From contig NZ_CP032489.1 in NCBI RefSeq assembly GCF_003600625.1, positions 1,054,001 to 1,118,000 of the forward strand: a DNA stretch of 64,000 bases, read 5' to 3'. The DNA comes from Arachidicoccus soli (lineage in GTDB: Bacteria; Bacteroidota; Bacteroidia; Chitinophagales; Chitinophagaceae). Made by a program: the position numbers and the translations under genes. A model generated the notes under the pieces. The model was given only the letters and a program-made list of their open reading frames with translations, did no database searches and was not told where the DNA came from. This document shows, piece after piece, positions 54,121-63,111 of the stretch (its first letter is position 1; the number at the start of each line of letters is the position of its first letter).

Positions 54121-55530
54121 ATGAAGAAAAACAAAATAATATTTATCCCATTATTAGCAATTGCAATAGGCTTTTTGAGCAGTTGCACTAAAATGGCTGA
54201 GGATAAATCAAATATACATGTGTATGTAGCACCACCACCATCTGGCGGAGATATACCAACAAGTACTCCTTTAAGTGGCTCTATTAAAGGCGTCATGCTT
54301 GCCGGTAAGACTTATACATTGGGAGGGGATATAAATGTCCCTGTAGGCGACACACTTTTGATACAAGAAGGAGTGACGATTAATGCTACGAATAGCGCCG
54401 GTATCATTGTACATGGCGTATTAGTAAGTTTAGGAACAGAAGCGCATCCTAATGTTTTTACGGTTCCTGGAGTCACTAAAAATTATACACCTAACTTACC
54501 ACTTGCAGATGATTCTGCACATATCGGACTTTGGAGAGGAATTATGTGCGATACATCTTGTCCGATGCTTGTATTAAAATGGACACATATCGATTTTGCC
54601 GGTGCTGCTTATGGTGATGTTGACGGTCCGGCTGTAGAAGAAAAACCCGGAACCTCTTTCAATGTATTGTTTCAAAACCCGAATGGATATTTTATAATGG
54701 AAGATTCATGGGTATATGGGGGTACAGATGATTGTATGAGAATATCAAACGGAAAGGTGGCTATCTTGAGAAACACTTTTGAAAAACCGGGAGGTAGCGG
54801 TGGAGACTGTGTGAATATGAAAGGAGGAACTGTGGGTACGGTCGCTTATAATTTTTTCATTGGTACAGCATATAATGGTCAAAAAGCTTCAAACAAAGGT
54901 CAGGGTGTAGGGTCTCCTCAAACGGATATAGTAATGTACAATAGTACATTTGTTAATGGTGGCGTACAAATCGTTGCCGGAGCTAGAGCCGGTGGTATAA
55001 ACTTTGAACAAGGAGCTGAAGGAGCATTTTTTAATAATGCATTTATCAACTGTCGCGTAGGGTACCGTGTGGTAAATAATCCAGTTGCTGATACGGCAAA
55101 TCTTACTTATGGCAATAATTACCAATGGGCTGATTCCTTGGTTATAGCCAATCAATTCTTCACCTATGGTGGTGTATGTACAAAACCCCAACCTACAGAT
55201 TTACCCAACCCGGCTAGCTATTTACCTACAAATTTCCCCTACCAGAATCCACCGGCGAATGCTTACGATGGTACATCCGCTGTGCAGAAACTAAATCCTA
55301 TGTTTGTAAATTACCCTTTACCGACAGGAAGACCTTTGTTTTCTGTTACTGCTGTGGGCTCATACGATTTTCACTTACAACCTAATTCACCATTAATTGG
55401 TAAAGGAAATATGAATGTAAAACCGTTGATAGTAGTGCCTATAGACCCGGTATATGGTGCAACAGAAATAACACCACCGGGAGCAGATATTGGTTGCTAT
55501 CAAATAAATGGTACAGGTAACCAGCATTAA
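54121..55530 (+). CDS. Surface lipoprotein with right-handed parallel beta-helix B
   Basis: A 469-residue lipoprotein started at ATG 54121 (MKKNKIIFIPLLAIAIGFLSSCTKMAED, Cys22); two upstream in-frame starts lack a good signal. It shares the block order of lipoprotein A (GDTLLIQEGVTINATN, LKWTHIDFAGA, MEDSWVYGGTDDCMRISNGKVAILRNTFEKPGGSGGD, VAYNFFIGTAYNG, NNAFINC, LNPMFVNY), so it is a paralogue from the same duplication. It is 68 bp after receptor B. It lacks catalytic motifs I know from pectate lyase-like beta-helices, and ends at a clear terminator. Confidence 0.78.
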   Translation: MKKNKIIFIPLLAIAIGFLSSCTKMAEDKSNIHVYVAPPPSGGDIPTSTPLSGSIKGVMLAGKTYTLGGDINVPVGDTLLIQEGVTINATNSAGIIVHGVLVSLGTEAHPNVFTVPGVTKNYTPNLPLADDSAHIGLWRGIMCDTSCPMLVLKWTHIDFAGAAYGDVDGPAVEEKPGTSFNVLFQNPNGYFIMEDSWVYGGTDDCMRISNGKVAILRNTFEKPGGSGGDCVNMKGGTVGTVAYNFFIGTAYNGQKASNKGQGVGSPQTDIVMYNSTFVNGGVQIVAGARAGGINFEQGAEGAFFNNAFINCRVGYRVVNNPVADTANLTYGNNYQWADSLVIANQFFTYGGVCTKPQPTDLPNPASYLPTNFPYQNPPANAYDGTSAVQKLNPMFVNYPLPTGRPLFSVTAVGSYDFHLQPNSPLIGKGNMNVKPLIVVPIDPVYGATEITPPGADIGCYQINGTGNQH

Positions 55531-55545
55531 AGATGTTTTATTCTA

Positions 55546-55573
55546 ATAAAGGAGTCGATTTCGACTCCTTTAT
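55546..55573 (+). terminator. Terminator after the second receptor/beta-helix cassette
   Basis: Perfect stem ATAAAGGAGTCGA / TCGACTCCTTTAT around TT, starting 15 bp past the stop. Confidence 0.85.
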
Positions 55574-55874
55574 GCATTCTGTCAATGCAAATTAATGGCT
55601 TAAACTCAGAATTGTTCAACAAATATGATTAATCAATAGGGATATTTTTAATGGGAAACTTTTAAATTCTACCTTGGGATATTTTAAAAAATGGTTATTA
55701 GTTTCATATACTTCTTCAATAAAAATGGCTAGGTTACGATGTTTTAGAGATGCATCTTGCCCGTTCATTCATATAGATGCCCTCTCAATTCCTCTTGTGA
55801 GCATTTGCTATTGTCAAAGATTGCAGGAGCATATAATTTACTTTACCCTTCAATCTAAAGCTGAATAAAAGTAA
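55574..55874. other. Gene-poor stretch between receptor cluster and the next gene
   Basis: About 300 bp without a gene I can support. On the minus strand a short open frame of about 50 codons (containing LAIFIEEVYETNNHFLKYP) is present in it but lacks a supporting start context, so it is not called. Confidence 0.4.
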
Positions 55875-58337
55875 TTAGTTATCTCCAGGCATTGGAACAG
55901 CGGATGAGTCATTTTGATCATCTTTAGAAAAATCGAGCTTGCCGAAACGATAGCCTAAACTAATACCAAAAGATTGATAAGGGATTTGCCTCAGACTTGT
56001 CTGATAGAAATTACTCCCGGCAACTATTTGTCGTTGGTTTATATATTTATTAAAGGGATTAGTAGCTGTTATTGCAATGCTGGCTCTCCTATTAAGAAAT
56101 TGCTTTCGGATGGCTAAATTATAGAAGATGGAAGAGGGGTTGTGCCCTTGAATTGTTCTTTGAGAAGATCGGTAGTTCCCAAATATTTCAGCGGCTAAAT
56201 CATGACCAAAATCATAAGACGCATTTAAATTAATTCTGCTCATAAAACCGCTTACTGTAGGATTTCCGGGATTATTCGTAATTCTGTCTGCAAACAACAT
56301 ATTGGAACGCATGCTAAATTTATTGGTAACAGGAATAGAAATATAGATGTTAGCGCCTGTATTTATTTCACGACCAACATTGTATCGCTGACTTAAAGAT
56401 ACATTGGAATACTCCGTACCATTAATCGTTATTGTAGGGTAAAATGTCGTAAAAGATTGTATGTCATCGGTGTTGTATCTATAAAAAGCTGCCAGATAAA
56501 TGGATGCACCTTTGTCAAATGATCTATTATATCCTAATTCGTAATGATGACCTAGTTCTGGTTTTAAATTAGGGTTACCACTACTGATATTATGAGGATC
56601 ACTAATGTTATAAAATGGATTAAGGTCTCTATAATCAGGACGCTCCAGCCGATAACTATAGCTTATTTTAATAGATTGATGTTCGTCAATTGTATGTGAT
56701 AATACAAAAGATGGAGACACAATGCCATAGCCGGGTATATGTGTATCTTTAAAACCACTGGAGGTTTGAGTATATTCATATCTAAGTCCTGCTTTTCCTT
56801 CAATAAAATCATTCAAGGCCGAAAAGGAACTTGAAATATAACCGGCATATATTTTACGGTTATAGTTAAAACCAAAGGTTTGGTCGGCATCGTTTCCATA
56901 TGTGCCATTATTTAATAACGTGTCTGTAATGATTGAATTAGTTATATTTTCAATTACTATTTTCGCTCCTGTTTCAAGTGTAAACTTTTTTGTAAATGGC
57001 TGAACATAATCTATTTTTATATCCGTTTCTTGGTCTTTACCCGGATTATTACTTATCAATCCAAATAGGGGGGAGGCGTTGTTGGCATATTGCTGTTGTT
57101 GAGAAATATTTACACCGTTAGTTCCGGAGCTGGAACTATACAAAAAGTCTAATTCCTGATCCTTTTTGCGGAATGTTTTTTTATAAGCTAAACTAAAATC
57201 TGATGCATTTTCCTTAAATTGACTATGAGAATTGCGCGTACTCGTTTTCTCGGATAACACATTATTAAAATTATCAGTAATGGTTTCTTGTTGATTGGTT
57301 AATCCATTATTATTGTTGCTGAAATGGTTATAATTAAAACTACCTGTCACTTCATCCCTGGGGGTAATGCTCCAGTTCGCACTTATTCCCGATTCATATC
57401 CCTCTCTTTTATAATTATTATTGCCGTTTTGTAACAATAGTGTAGTTGTATCTGGTTGACCATTCACAGAACTGCGTCTGTTGGAACTAATGGTTTTTGT
57501 ATTTAACTGTTCATTCCCATTGAAAAAAGCGTTCATCCCGAAATGACCTTTATGCATATTCAAATTGAATGAGCCATCCTCCAACCGCGAACCGGCAGAA
57601 AGATTGACATTGCCATTGATGCCGTTAATATTATTGTTCTTTAAAATAATATTAATGATTCCTCCGGTTCCCGAAGCATCATATTTTGCACCAGGACTGG
57701 TAATCACCTCGATACTTTTTATCTGACTGGCAGGAATGGATTGCAGTGCCTCTGCTAGGCTAGCCCCAAAAATAGTAGAAGGCTTTCCATTAATTAAAAA
57801 CCGGATATTCCCATTCCCCTGAAGTTCCACATTTCCGTCAATATCCACAGTTACCTGCGGCACTTTTTTGAGCACATCCAAAGCCATACTACCTTGGGTC
57901 GTTAAATCGTTCGCAGGGTTATAAACCATTTTATCAATCTTATTTTCTATTATTGGTTTACTACTAATGATGGTTACATCATTTAACTGTGTAGCACCTG
58001 AAGAGAGTAATATGATCGGAAGCTCAAGATTCATTCTTTCATTCTCCTGTACAAATGAAATGCGCTTACGCTGATAACCGATAAAATCAATACTTAGAGT
58101 GTATTTTCCTTTCGAAAGCCCTTTTATAATAAACTTACCTGTCGAGTCTGAACTTGCACCATTTATTGTGGTAGTAGATCCTGCTTTGAAAACCGCTATA
58201 GTTGCATAATTTACAGGTAATTTAGTGGAAGAATCTAGGATATATCCCTCGATTTGTCCCTTAGATTTGGTTATTGATTGCGCGTTAGATAATATTGGGG
58301 AAGAAAACAAAAAGAAAATAACGATAAAAAATTTCAT
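55875..58337 (-). CDS. Outer-membrane beta-barrel receptor-like protein (carboxypeptidase-regulatory-like and plug, OMP_b-brl_3 type)
   Basis: An 820-residue protein starting at ATG 58337 (MKFFIVIFFLFSSPILSNAQS); earlier in-frame starts only add a non-signal stretch. It opens with the same regulatory-like sandwich (GQIEGYILDSSTKLPVNYATIAVFKAG), then a plug region (VPQVTVDIDGNVELQGNGNIRFLINGKPSTIFGASLAEALQSIPASQIKSIEVITSPGAKYDASGTGGIINIILK), then a long barrel of the outer-membrane beta-barrel 3 family. This class differs from the two receptors upstream and is typical of Bacteroidota transporters or adhesion-type proteins lacking an obvious SusD. Substrate unknown. Confidence 0.85.
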   Translation of the reverse strand: MKFFIVIFFLFSSPILSNAQSITKSKGQIEGYILDSSTKLPVNYATIAVFKAGSTTTINGASSDSTGKFIIKGLSKGKYTLSIDFIGYQRKRISFVQENERMNLELPIILLSSGATQLNDVTIISSKPIIENKIDKMVYNPANDLTTQGSMALDVLKKVPQVTVDIDGNVELQGNGNIRFLINGKPSTIFGASLAEALQSIPASQIKSIEVITSPGAKYDASGTGGIINIILKNNNINGINGNVNLSAGSRLEDGSFNLNMHKGHFGMNAFFNGNEQLNTKTISSNRRSSVNGQPDTTTLLLQNGNNNYKREGYESGISANWSITPRDEVTGSFNYNHFSNNNNGLTNQQETITDNFNNVLSEKTSTRNSHSQFKENASDFSLAYKKTFRKKDQELDFLYSSSSGTNGVNISQQQQYANNASPLFGLISNNPGKDQETDIKIDYVQPFTKKFTLETGAKIVIENITNSIITDTLLNNGTYGNDADQTFGFNYNRKIYAGYISSSFSALNDFIEGKAGLRYEYTQTSSGFKDTHIPGYGIVSPSFVLSHTIDEHQSIKISYSYRLERPDYRDLNPFYNISDPHNISSGNPNLKPELGHHYELGYNRSFDKGASIYLAAFYRYNTDDIQSFTTFYPTITINGTEYSNVSLSQRYNVGREINTGANIYISIPVTNKFSMRSNMLFADRITNNPGNPTVSGFMSRINLNASYDFGHDLAAEIFGNYRSSQRTIQGHNPSSIFYNLAIRKQFLNRRASIAITATNPFNKYINQRQIVAGSNFYQTSLRQIPYQSFGISLGYRFGKLDFSKDDQNDSSAVPMPGDN

Positions 58338-58620
58338 TGGAATGATTATAGGAAATATGCTGCAAAACTGATAAATAAAACTGATTAAATTCTGAGAGTG
58401 TTGCAAATAAAATTAAACATTGTGTGAAGGTTGTTTTTATTAATTAATTGTAAAAGGGATATCTGTTTTTTTGAAGGTGCTCAACTTAATAATAATTCAT
58501 CCATCTGCTTCAAAGCAAATAAAAAAAATAAAAAAGTAAGAATAGTGTCTATTCATCCTAAATTAGTTTTTATTAAAGTGCGTGTTATTAAGTGTTATTT
58601 TTAAGTTTTAGATATTTTAA

Positions 58621-59334
58621 TTAATAATCTGCGGGGTTGAAAATAATTTTCTTTTTCCCCCATTTATATTGATGTGTCCAGTAAGCGACCTTCATGGATA
58701 AAATACCAATACCTGCACCTACCAATACATCACAGATATAATGTTTATTATTTGCCATGCGTAAAATGCCAACACCGGATGCAAGCGTATATGCTGCATA
58801 GGGCATCCATTTAATACGGTTTTTATATTCTTCGCTTAAAAGCGTAGCTGCGGCAAAGGCTTGTGCAGTATGACCCGAAGGGAATGAGTTAAATGCAGAG
58901 CCATCCGGACGCAACTCTTTCACCGAACTTTTTAAGAGATAAACAGTTCCCAACATTAAGGCTTCCCCTTTAATCATAATAGCGGTGCGATTTTGAAAAT
59001 CGGTTTTTGACTGTATGCCCGCCGCATCTAATCCATAAGCGATTAAAAAAGGAGAAAATTGAAGATAATTATCTATATGTGTTCTAAAGTTTGCGAAATG
59101 ATCATTCCTTGCTTCTACCAATTCATTTTTCAGCCCTTCCTTTTTATTCCAGAAAGTAGCTAATCCTCCAGCGATAAGAGCCCCGGGTGCATATAATTGG
59201 TGATAGCTAAAATGCAATGGAACAAGAGTGTCTGCCTTGTTTCTAGTATATAAAGCTGTATCTGCAACCTGTGCATTAGCTGCCAAAAAGGAAAATAAAA
59301 AAGCGAAAAATAAAAGAACCTTATCCTGCTTCAT
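58621..59334 (-). CDS. PAP2-family phosphatase (lipid phosphatase type)
   Basis: A 237-residue secreted/membrane PAP2 protein with a signal-like N-terminus (MKQDKVLLFFAFLFSFLAANAQ). All three phosphatase motifs are present: K-x6-RP in LLKSSVKELRPDGS, PSGH in SFPSGHTAQAF, and R-x5-H-x3-D in RMANNKHYICD. Family members dephosphorylate phosphatidate, undecaprenyl pyrophosphate or lipid A, and the SR-like residue is replaced by RM. It lies in a group with a PepSY-like gene and, further on, a sensor kinase, which suggests envelope lipid modification. The substrate is not known. Confidence 0.88.
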   Translation of the reverse strand: MKQDKVLLFFAFLFSFLAANAQVADTALYTRNKADTLVPLHFSYHQLYAPGALIAGGLATFWNKKEGLKNELVEARNDHFANFRTHIDNYLQFSPFLIAYGLDAAGIQSKTDFQNRTAIMIKGEALMLGTVYLLKSSVKELRPDGSAFNSFPSGHTAQAFAAATLLSEEYKNRIKWMPYAAYTLASGVGILRMANNKHYICDVLVGAGIGILSMKVAYWTHQYKWGKKKIIFNPADY

Positions 59335-59384
59335 TTAAATAGTTTAGGCAGAGATAAGGCTCAATTCTGAATGAAATCTGAAAA

Positions 59385-59810
59385 TTAATCGTCTTCACCT
59401 ATTTTCAAAAACTGACCATTCTTGTCAAATATATAAGCTTTACCTTTTACATCGGCTTCAAAAGTTGTAGTACCATTCGCATCTTTATTCAGAGAAGCTT
59501 CTTTTACTTTTGCATGTACATTTTTTGTCATATAGTTTTTTGCCATTTGTGGTAGCTTTTCCGGACTGATATCTGTTTCAGAGCCTACAAATTTTCCACT
59601 AGGACTAAACATTGCAGAATGATCATAACCACCTTCTTTCCAGTTTCCTTCAAAATTTCCATTTTCGGTTTCCCATTTAGGGTTATGTACCTGTGGATAA
59701 GCTTTCATAAATGCTTCTTTTGCCATTTGGGGAACGTGTACTTGTGCATAAGCTCCAAAAGAAGTGAAGCTTATGGCGGCAATCGCCATTCCAATAATTT
59801 GATTTTTCAT
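59385..59810 (-). CDS. Periplasmic PepSY-like protein (beta-lactamase-inhibitor-like fold)
   Basis: A 141-residue secreted protein (signal MKNQIIGMAIAAISFTSFGAYAQ) of the PepSY-like domain family. Key blocks are VPQMAKEAFMKAYPQVHNPKWETENGNFEGNWKEGGYDHSAMFSPSGKFVGSE and LPQMAKNYMTKNVHAKVKEASLNKDANGTTTFEADVKGKAYIFDKNGQFLK, which show an internal repeat of strand-helix-strand units. In Bacteroidota such genes are often linked to two-component systems that sense cation or envelope stress. It is upstream of the PAP2 gene with a 50-bp gap, so they likely share a transcript. Confidence 0.8.
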   Translation of the reverse strand: MKNQIIGMAIAAISFTSFGAYAQVHVPQMAKEAFMKAYPQVHNPKWETENGNFEGNWKEGGYDHSAMFSPSGKFVGSETDISPEKLPQMAKNYMTKNVHAKVKEASLNKDANGTTTFEADVKGKAYIFDKNGQFLKIGEDD

Positions 59811-60048
59811 TTGTTTGAAATTTTAGTTATTAAATAATATAAAACAAAACTAATACCTTAATCTGTTAAGAATCTAAGCACAATTTGTAGAAAAGCTGAA
59901 TAATAGAATCTATTTTTAACTTAACCTTTTATTGTGATCATGTCTACTAAGAAGAGGGTGGTAAAAAAATTAAAATAATTGCCTTTATTTCATCAACCCA
60001 AGTGTCCATCGTCTAATCTTATTGTGATTAATGATTTAACCTAAGCAA

Positions 60049-60819
60049 TTAGGCCTCATCAAGATTTGTTACCCTTCTTTTTTTCAATGAATCTATGGTT
60101 AGATAAACAACTGAAGCAATTATTATAATAAAAAATATAATATTTATGACGGCTGTTGAAATCCCAAGCCCACCATCTTGATGAGGTTGAATAAGAAGGT
60201 CACCCAGGGAAGCTCCAATAGGTCTTGTTACAATAAATGCCACCCAAAAAGCAAAGACCTCTTTTATGATTTTAGAATAAAATAAGACGCCGGCTAAAAC
60301 AAAAATTGACCCAAAAATAATTAGTGAGTACAAATAACCCACCTGTAAATGTTCAGATACCGTATCCCCAATCCCAGTTCCTAAAGCAAAAGTTGTCAAT
60401 ACAATTACCCAATAAAAGCGTTCTCTTGTATTGTTATTTATTGTATGAATCGATAATGAGTGTTCTTTTTTATGCCAGAAATAAAATAATAATCCTAAGG
60501 CTATCGCGAAAACAAAATCTAAAGTAATTAAAGAAATATTTAATCCATCAACTAAATAATCAGTTATCAAAGTTCCTTCAATACTCATCATCACAATTAA
60601 TGACCAATAAGCAGGGGCATAATATTTTTTTTGTCTGAAGTTCCAAAAAGTTACACCAATTGTAATTGCCCCCATTAATATTGCTGTTTTTATCAAACCA
60701 ACGCCTAGATTAATATTTACATAATCGGCAGCCGTTTCCCCAACGGTTGTTGAAAATATCTTTATGACCCAAAATAGTACACCCAGGCTAGCTACTCTAT
60801 TCACCAATTCTTTTTTCAT
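60049..60819 (-). CDS. COG4705-type integral membrane protein with four internal repeats
   Basis: A 256-residue protein with about eight membrane spans. The pattern G-x4-D recurs four times, each at a matching place in a two-span unit: GETAAD, GTLITD, GTGIGD and GASLGD, the last in TRPIGASLGDLL. This fits an internally four-fold repeated family known as COG4705 (membrane-anchored, unknown function). The repeated acidic residues in membrane segments suggest a cation pathway but this is not shown. It is alone on the minus strand, with the PepSY/PAP2 group downstream of it. Confidence 0.75.
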   Translation of the reverse strand: MKKELVNRVASLGVLFWVIKIFSTTVGETAADYVNINLGVGLIKTAILMGAITIGVTFWNFRQKKYYAPAYWSLIVMMSIEGTLITDYLVDGLNISLITLDFVFAIALGLLFYFWHKKEHSLSIHTINNNTRERFYWVIVLTTFALGTGIGDTVSEHLQVGYLYSLIIFGSIFVLAGVLFYSKIIKEVFAFWVAFIVTRPIGASLGDLLIQPHQDGGLGISTAVINIIFFIIIIASVVYLTIDSLKKRRVTNLDEA

Positions 60820-60954
60820 AAAAAATTTTTTAATGAATTTTTATTATTTTCTAGCTATAAATATTAGATCTAAATCTAAATTATTTCTGAAGTATTGATC
60901 TCCCTTTAGCTTGTCTAAAAAAATAAAAATGTAAAGCCTTATTTTTTAACCTTA

Positions 60955-62258
60955 TCTTTTTGGGCTCTATGACGAATAGTGTGGGTAAATCGATAAAATG
61001 TTAGATTTGCGTCATGGAGAGTAAAGACATATTTGGATTAGCATTAAATTTATCTGAACCGTGGGAAATAAGCGAAATGAAGCTTACAAAGCTAGAAGGA
61101 TTAAAGCGAGGTCAGTTAGATATCTATATAGATTTTGTTTCCGGGTCAGAGTTTAGAGATAGCGATGGTCAGCTATGTGGTGTTTACGATAGTGAAGAAA
61201 GGAGCTGGCAACATCTTAATTTTTTCGAACATACGTGTTATTTGCATGCGCGTGTTCCCCGGATTAAGCAAGCGGATGGAAAAGTAAAGACCGTGCCGGT
61301 GCCTTGGGCGCGCTCAGGAAGTGGATTTACGCTTTTATTTGAAGCCTTTGCCATGTTACTTATTGAATATGAGATGCCAGTCAATAAAGTGGCCAGTACT
61401 TTACGTGTAGTACCCAATCGATTATGGCGTGTCTTCAATCATTGGGTTGAAGACGGTGTAAAAAAGGACGATCTGTCGAGTGTGACTCAGATTGGAATTG
61501 ATGACACCTCCTCAAGGAAAGGGCATAAGTATGTAACGGTAAATGTTGATTTAGCCACCAGGCGTGTCATCCATGTATGTGAAGACCGTGGAATAGAGGC
61601 TGTTGCGGAGTTGGCTGATGTATTAACCAGCAAAGCAGGTGATCCTGAAAAAGTAGATAATGTGGCAATAGATATGTCTCCTTCCTATATTTCTGGCGTG
61701 CAAAGGTATTTGCCAAAAGCTCAGATAGTGTTTGATAAATTTCATGTTGTTGCTAAACTTGGTGAAGCGATGGATGAACTTCGAAAACAAGAAAGCCGGG
61801 GTAATGAGCAACTAAAAGGGCACAAGTATACAATACTTAAAAACTATAAAAATTTGAGCAGTGAGAAGCGCGAAGAATTGGACTTTTTATTAATGATGTA
61901 TCCGCGTTTAGGGGAGGCCTATAGACTGAAAGTAATGTTCAAGGAGTTTTGGGATTTTACCAATACGCAAGAGGCTATGGCTTATTTAAGCTTTTGGTGC
62001 GATATAGTGGATGAAACGGATATATTCCCTTTTAAGAGGTTTGTCAAGACAGTAAAGACCCATTGGAGTGGCATTATGAATTATGTAAAAGCAAGAATCA
62101 ATAGTGGCGTAATGGAAGGCATTAATAATAAAATACAACTGGCTAAAAGAAGGGCTAGGGGCTTTAGAAATAAAACGAATTTTATTAATATGATTTACTT
62201 TATCGCGGGTAAAATGAAATTTGATTACCCATACTATCCGTTATAGAACCTCTTTTTG
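60955..62258. mobile_element. ISL3-family insertion sequence with 8-bp target duplication
   Basis: The element runs from 60963 to 62250 (1288 bp). The terminal inverted repeats are GGCTCTATGACGAATAGTGT... on the left and GGTTCTATAACGGATAGTAT... on the right (22 of 26 positions). Identical 8-bp copies of TCTTTTTG lie at 60955-60962 and 62251-62258, the size expected for ISL3. It carries one intact transposase gene in the plus orientation. It lies 12 bp past the stop of the sterol-desaturase-type gene and disrupts no visible gene. Confidence 0.93.
61014..62246 (+). CDS. ISL3-family transposase (IS204/IS1001/IS1165 type)
   Basis: A 410-residue DDE transposase. Marks are SWQHLNFFEHTCYLHARVPRI, the zinc/HTH-like N-terminal region, GIDDTSSRKGHKYVTV (first Asp), DMSPSYISGVQRYLPKAQIVFDKFHV (second Asp), and GVMEGINNKIQLAKRRARGFRN (catalytic Glu region). 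The last codons (PYYPL and stop) lie within the right inverted repeat. No frameshift is seen. Confidence 0.95.
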   Translation: MESKDIFGLALNLSEPWEISEMKLTKLEGLKRGQLDIYIDFVSGSEFRDSDGQLCGVYDSEERSWQHLNFFEHTCYLHARVPRIKQADGKVKTVPVPWARSGSGFTLLFEAFAMLLIEYEMPVNKVASTLRVVPNRLWRVFNHWVEDGVKKDDLSSVTQIGIDDTSSRKGHKYVTVNVDLATRRVIHVCEDRGIEAVAELADVLTSKAGDPEKVDNVAIDMSPSYISGVQRYLPKAQIVFDKFHVVAKLGEAMDELRKQESRGNEQLKGHKYTILKNYKNLSSEKREELDFLLMMYPRLGEAYRLKVMFKEFWDFTNTQEAMAYLSFWCDIVDETDIFPFKRFVKTVKTHWSGIMNYVKARINSGVMEGINNKIQLAKRRARGFRNKTNFINMIYFIAGKMKFDYPYYPL

Positions 62259-62270
62259 TTATACGGGTGA

Positions 62271-63083
62271 TTACTTACCTTTTATGAAAGGCATTTTTAT
62301 GAGATTTTGAAAGAGCGCATTTTTCTTTTCATCTAAATGTGTATCTAAACCAAATTTCAAATCTTCTGCGGGCAACTTATTAAATGTGCCAAATAATCTA
62401 TCCCAGATACTCAAAACATCTCCATAATTGCTGTCAGTATATGGTTGTTTATAATGATGGTGAACTTGATGCATATTGGGCGTTATAAATACCAGTCCTA
62501 AAATACTATCAATCTTTTCTGGTAAACGATAGTTTGTATGCGCAAATACTGTTGTAAATACTTGAATGATTTGCCTTAATGCAAATGTCCAAAAGATAGC
62601 ACCGCTTAAGAACACCCAAAGCAATGTAAACGATAATCTAATAAAAGTTTCTATCGGATGTTCTCTTAGCGTAGTGGATACATCGACTATTTTGTCAGAG
62701 TGATGCACCAGATGGAATTGCCAGAGTATTTTAAATTTATGCATTAATAAATGATATACATATTCGCCTAAGTCAAGTAAGATAAAGGTCGCCATAAAAA
62801 TAAGGAATGGTCTTTTTTCGAGATGAAAACGGTACAATAGTCCAAACTGGTGAGAGGCGGTCCATTTTACAACTTTTATGAAGGCTATTCCCAGCAATAA
62901 TTGGCATGGAAAACTGGTTAAAATAAAGGGCGCATTTACAAATCCATGTTTCCATTTTTTATACTGAAACCTTACACCATAGATATTTTCAAAATTCCAA
63001 CAAATAAAAAATACGGTGACAAATAACGTCAATTGTATTAAATCACTATGTGATGAAATATAATTCTGAAATAAGTGATTCAT
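62271..63083 (-). CDS. Sterol desaturase / fatty acid hydroxylase superfamily protein
   Basis: A 270-residue membrane enzyme with the eight-histidine di-iron pattern: HLLMHKFKILWQFHLVHHSD in the centre (HxxxH and HxxHH) and HQVHHH (HxxHHH) near residue 230. About four to five spans surround it. Family members hydroxylate or desaturate lipids (ceramides, fatty acids, ether lipids), in Bacteroidota often lipid-tail hydroxylation, but the substrate is unknown. It follows the sensor kinase by 28 bp on the same strand, so both may form one transcript with the response regulator expected upstream of the kinase, outside the window. Confidence 0.85.
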   Translation of the reverse strand: MNHLFQNYISSHSDLIQLTLFVTVFFICWNFENIYGVRFQYKKWKHGFVNAPFILTSFPCQLLLGIAFIKVVKWTASHQFGLLYRFHLEKRPFLIFMATFILLDLGEYVYHLLMHKFKILWQFHLVHHSDKIVDVSTTLREHPIETFIRLSFTLLWVFLSGAIFWTFALRQIIQVFTTVFAHTNYRLPEKIDSILGLVFITPNMHQVHHHYKQPYTDSNYGDVLSIWDRLFGTFNKLPAEDLKFGLDTHLDEKKNALFQNLIKMPFIKGK

Positions 63084-63111
63084 TTAATCTCAATTTTTTA
63101 TTTATTATGAA

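Noticed and set aside
55674-55868. A 64-codon open frame in the gap after the second receptor cassette
   Set aside because: No start context, no family resemblance, and composition typical of random AT-rich sequence. A minus-strand frame there is equally unsupported.
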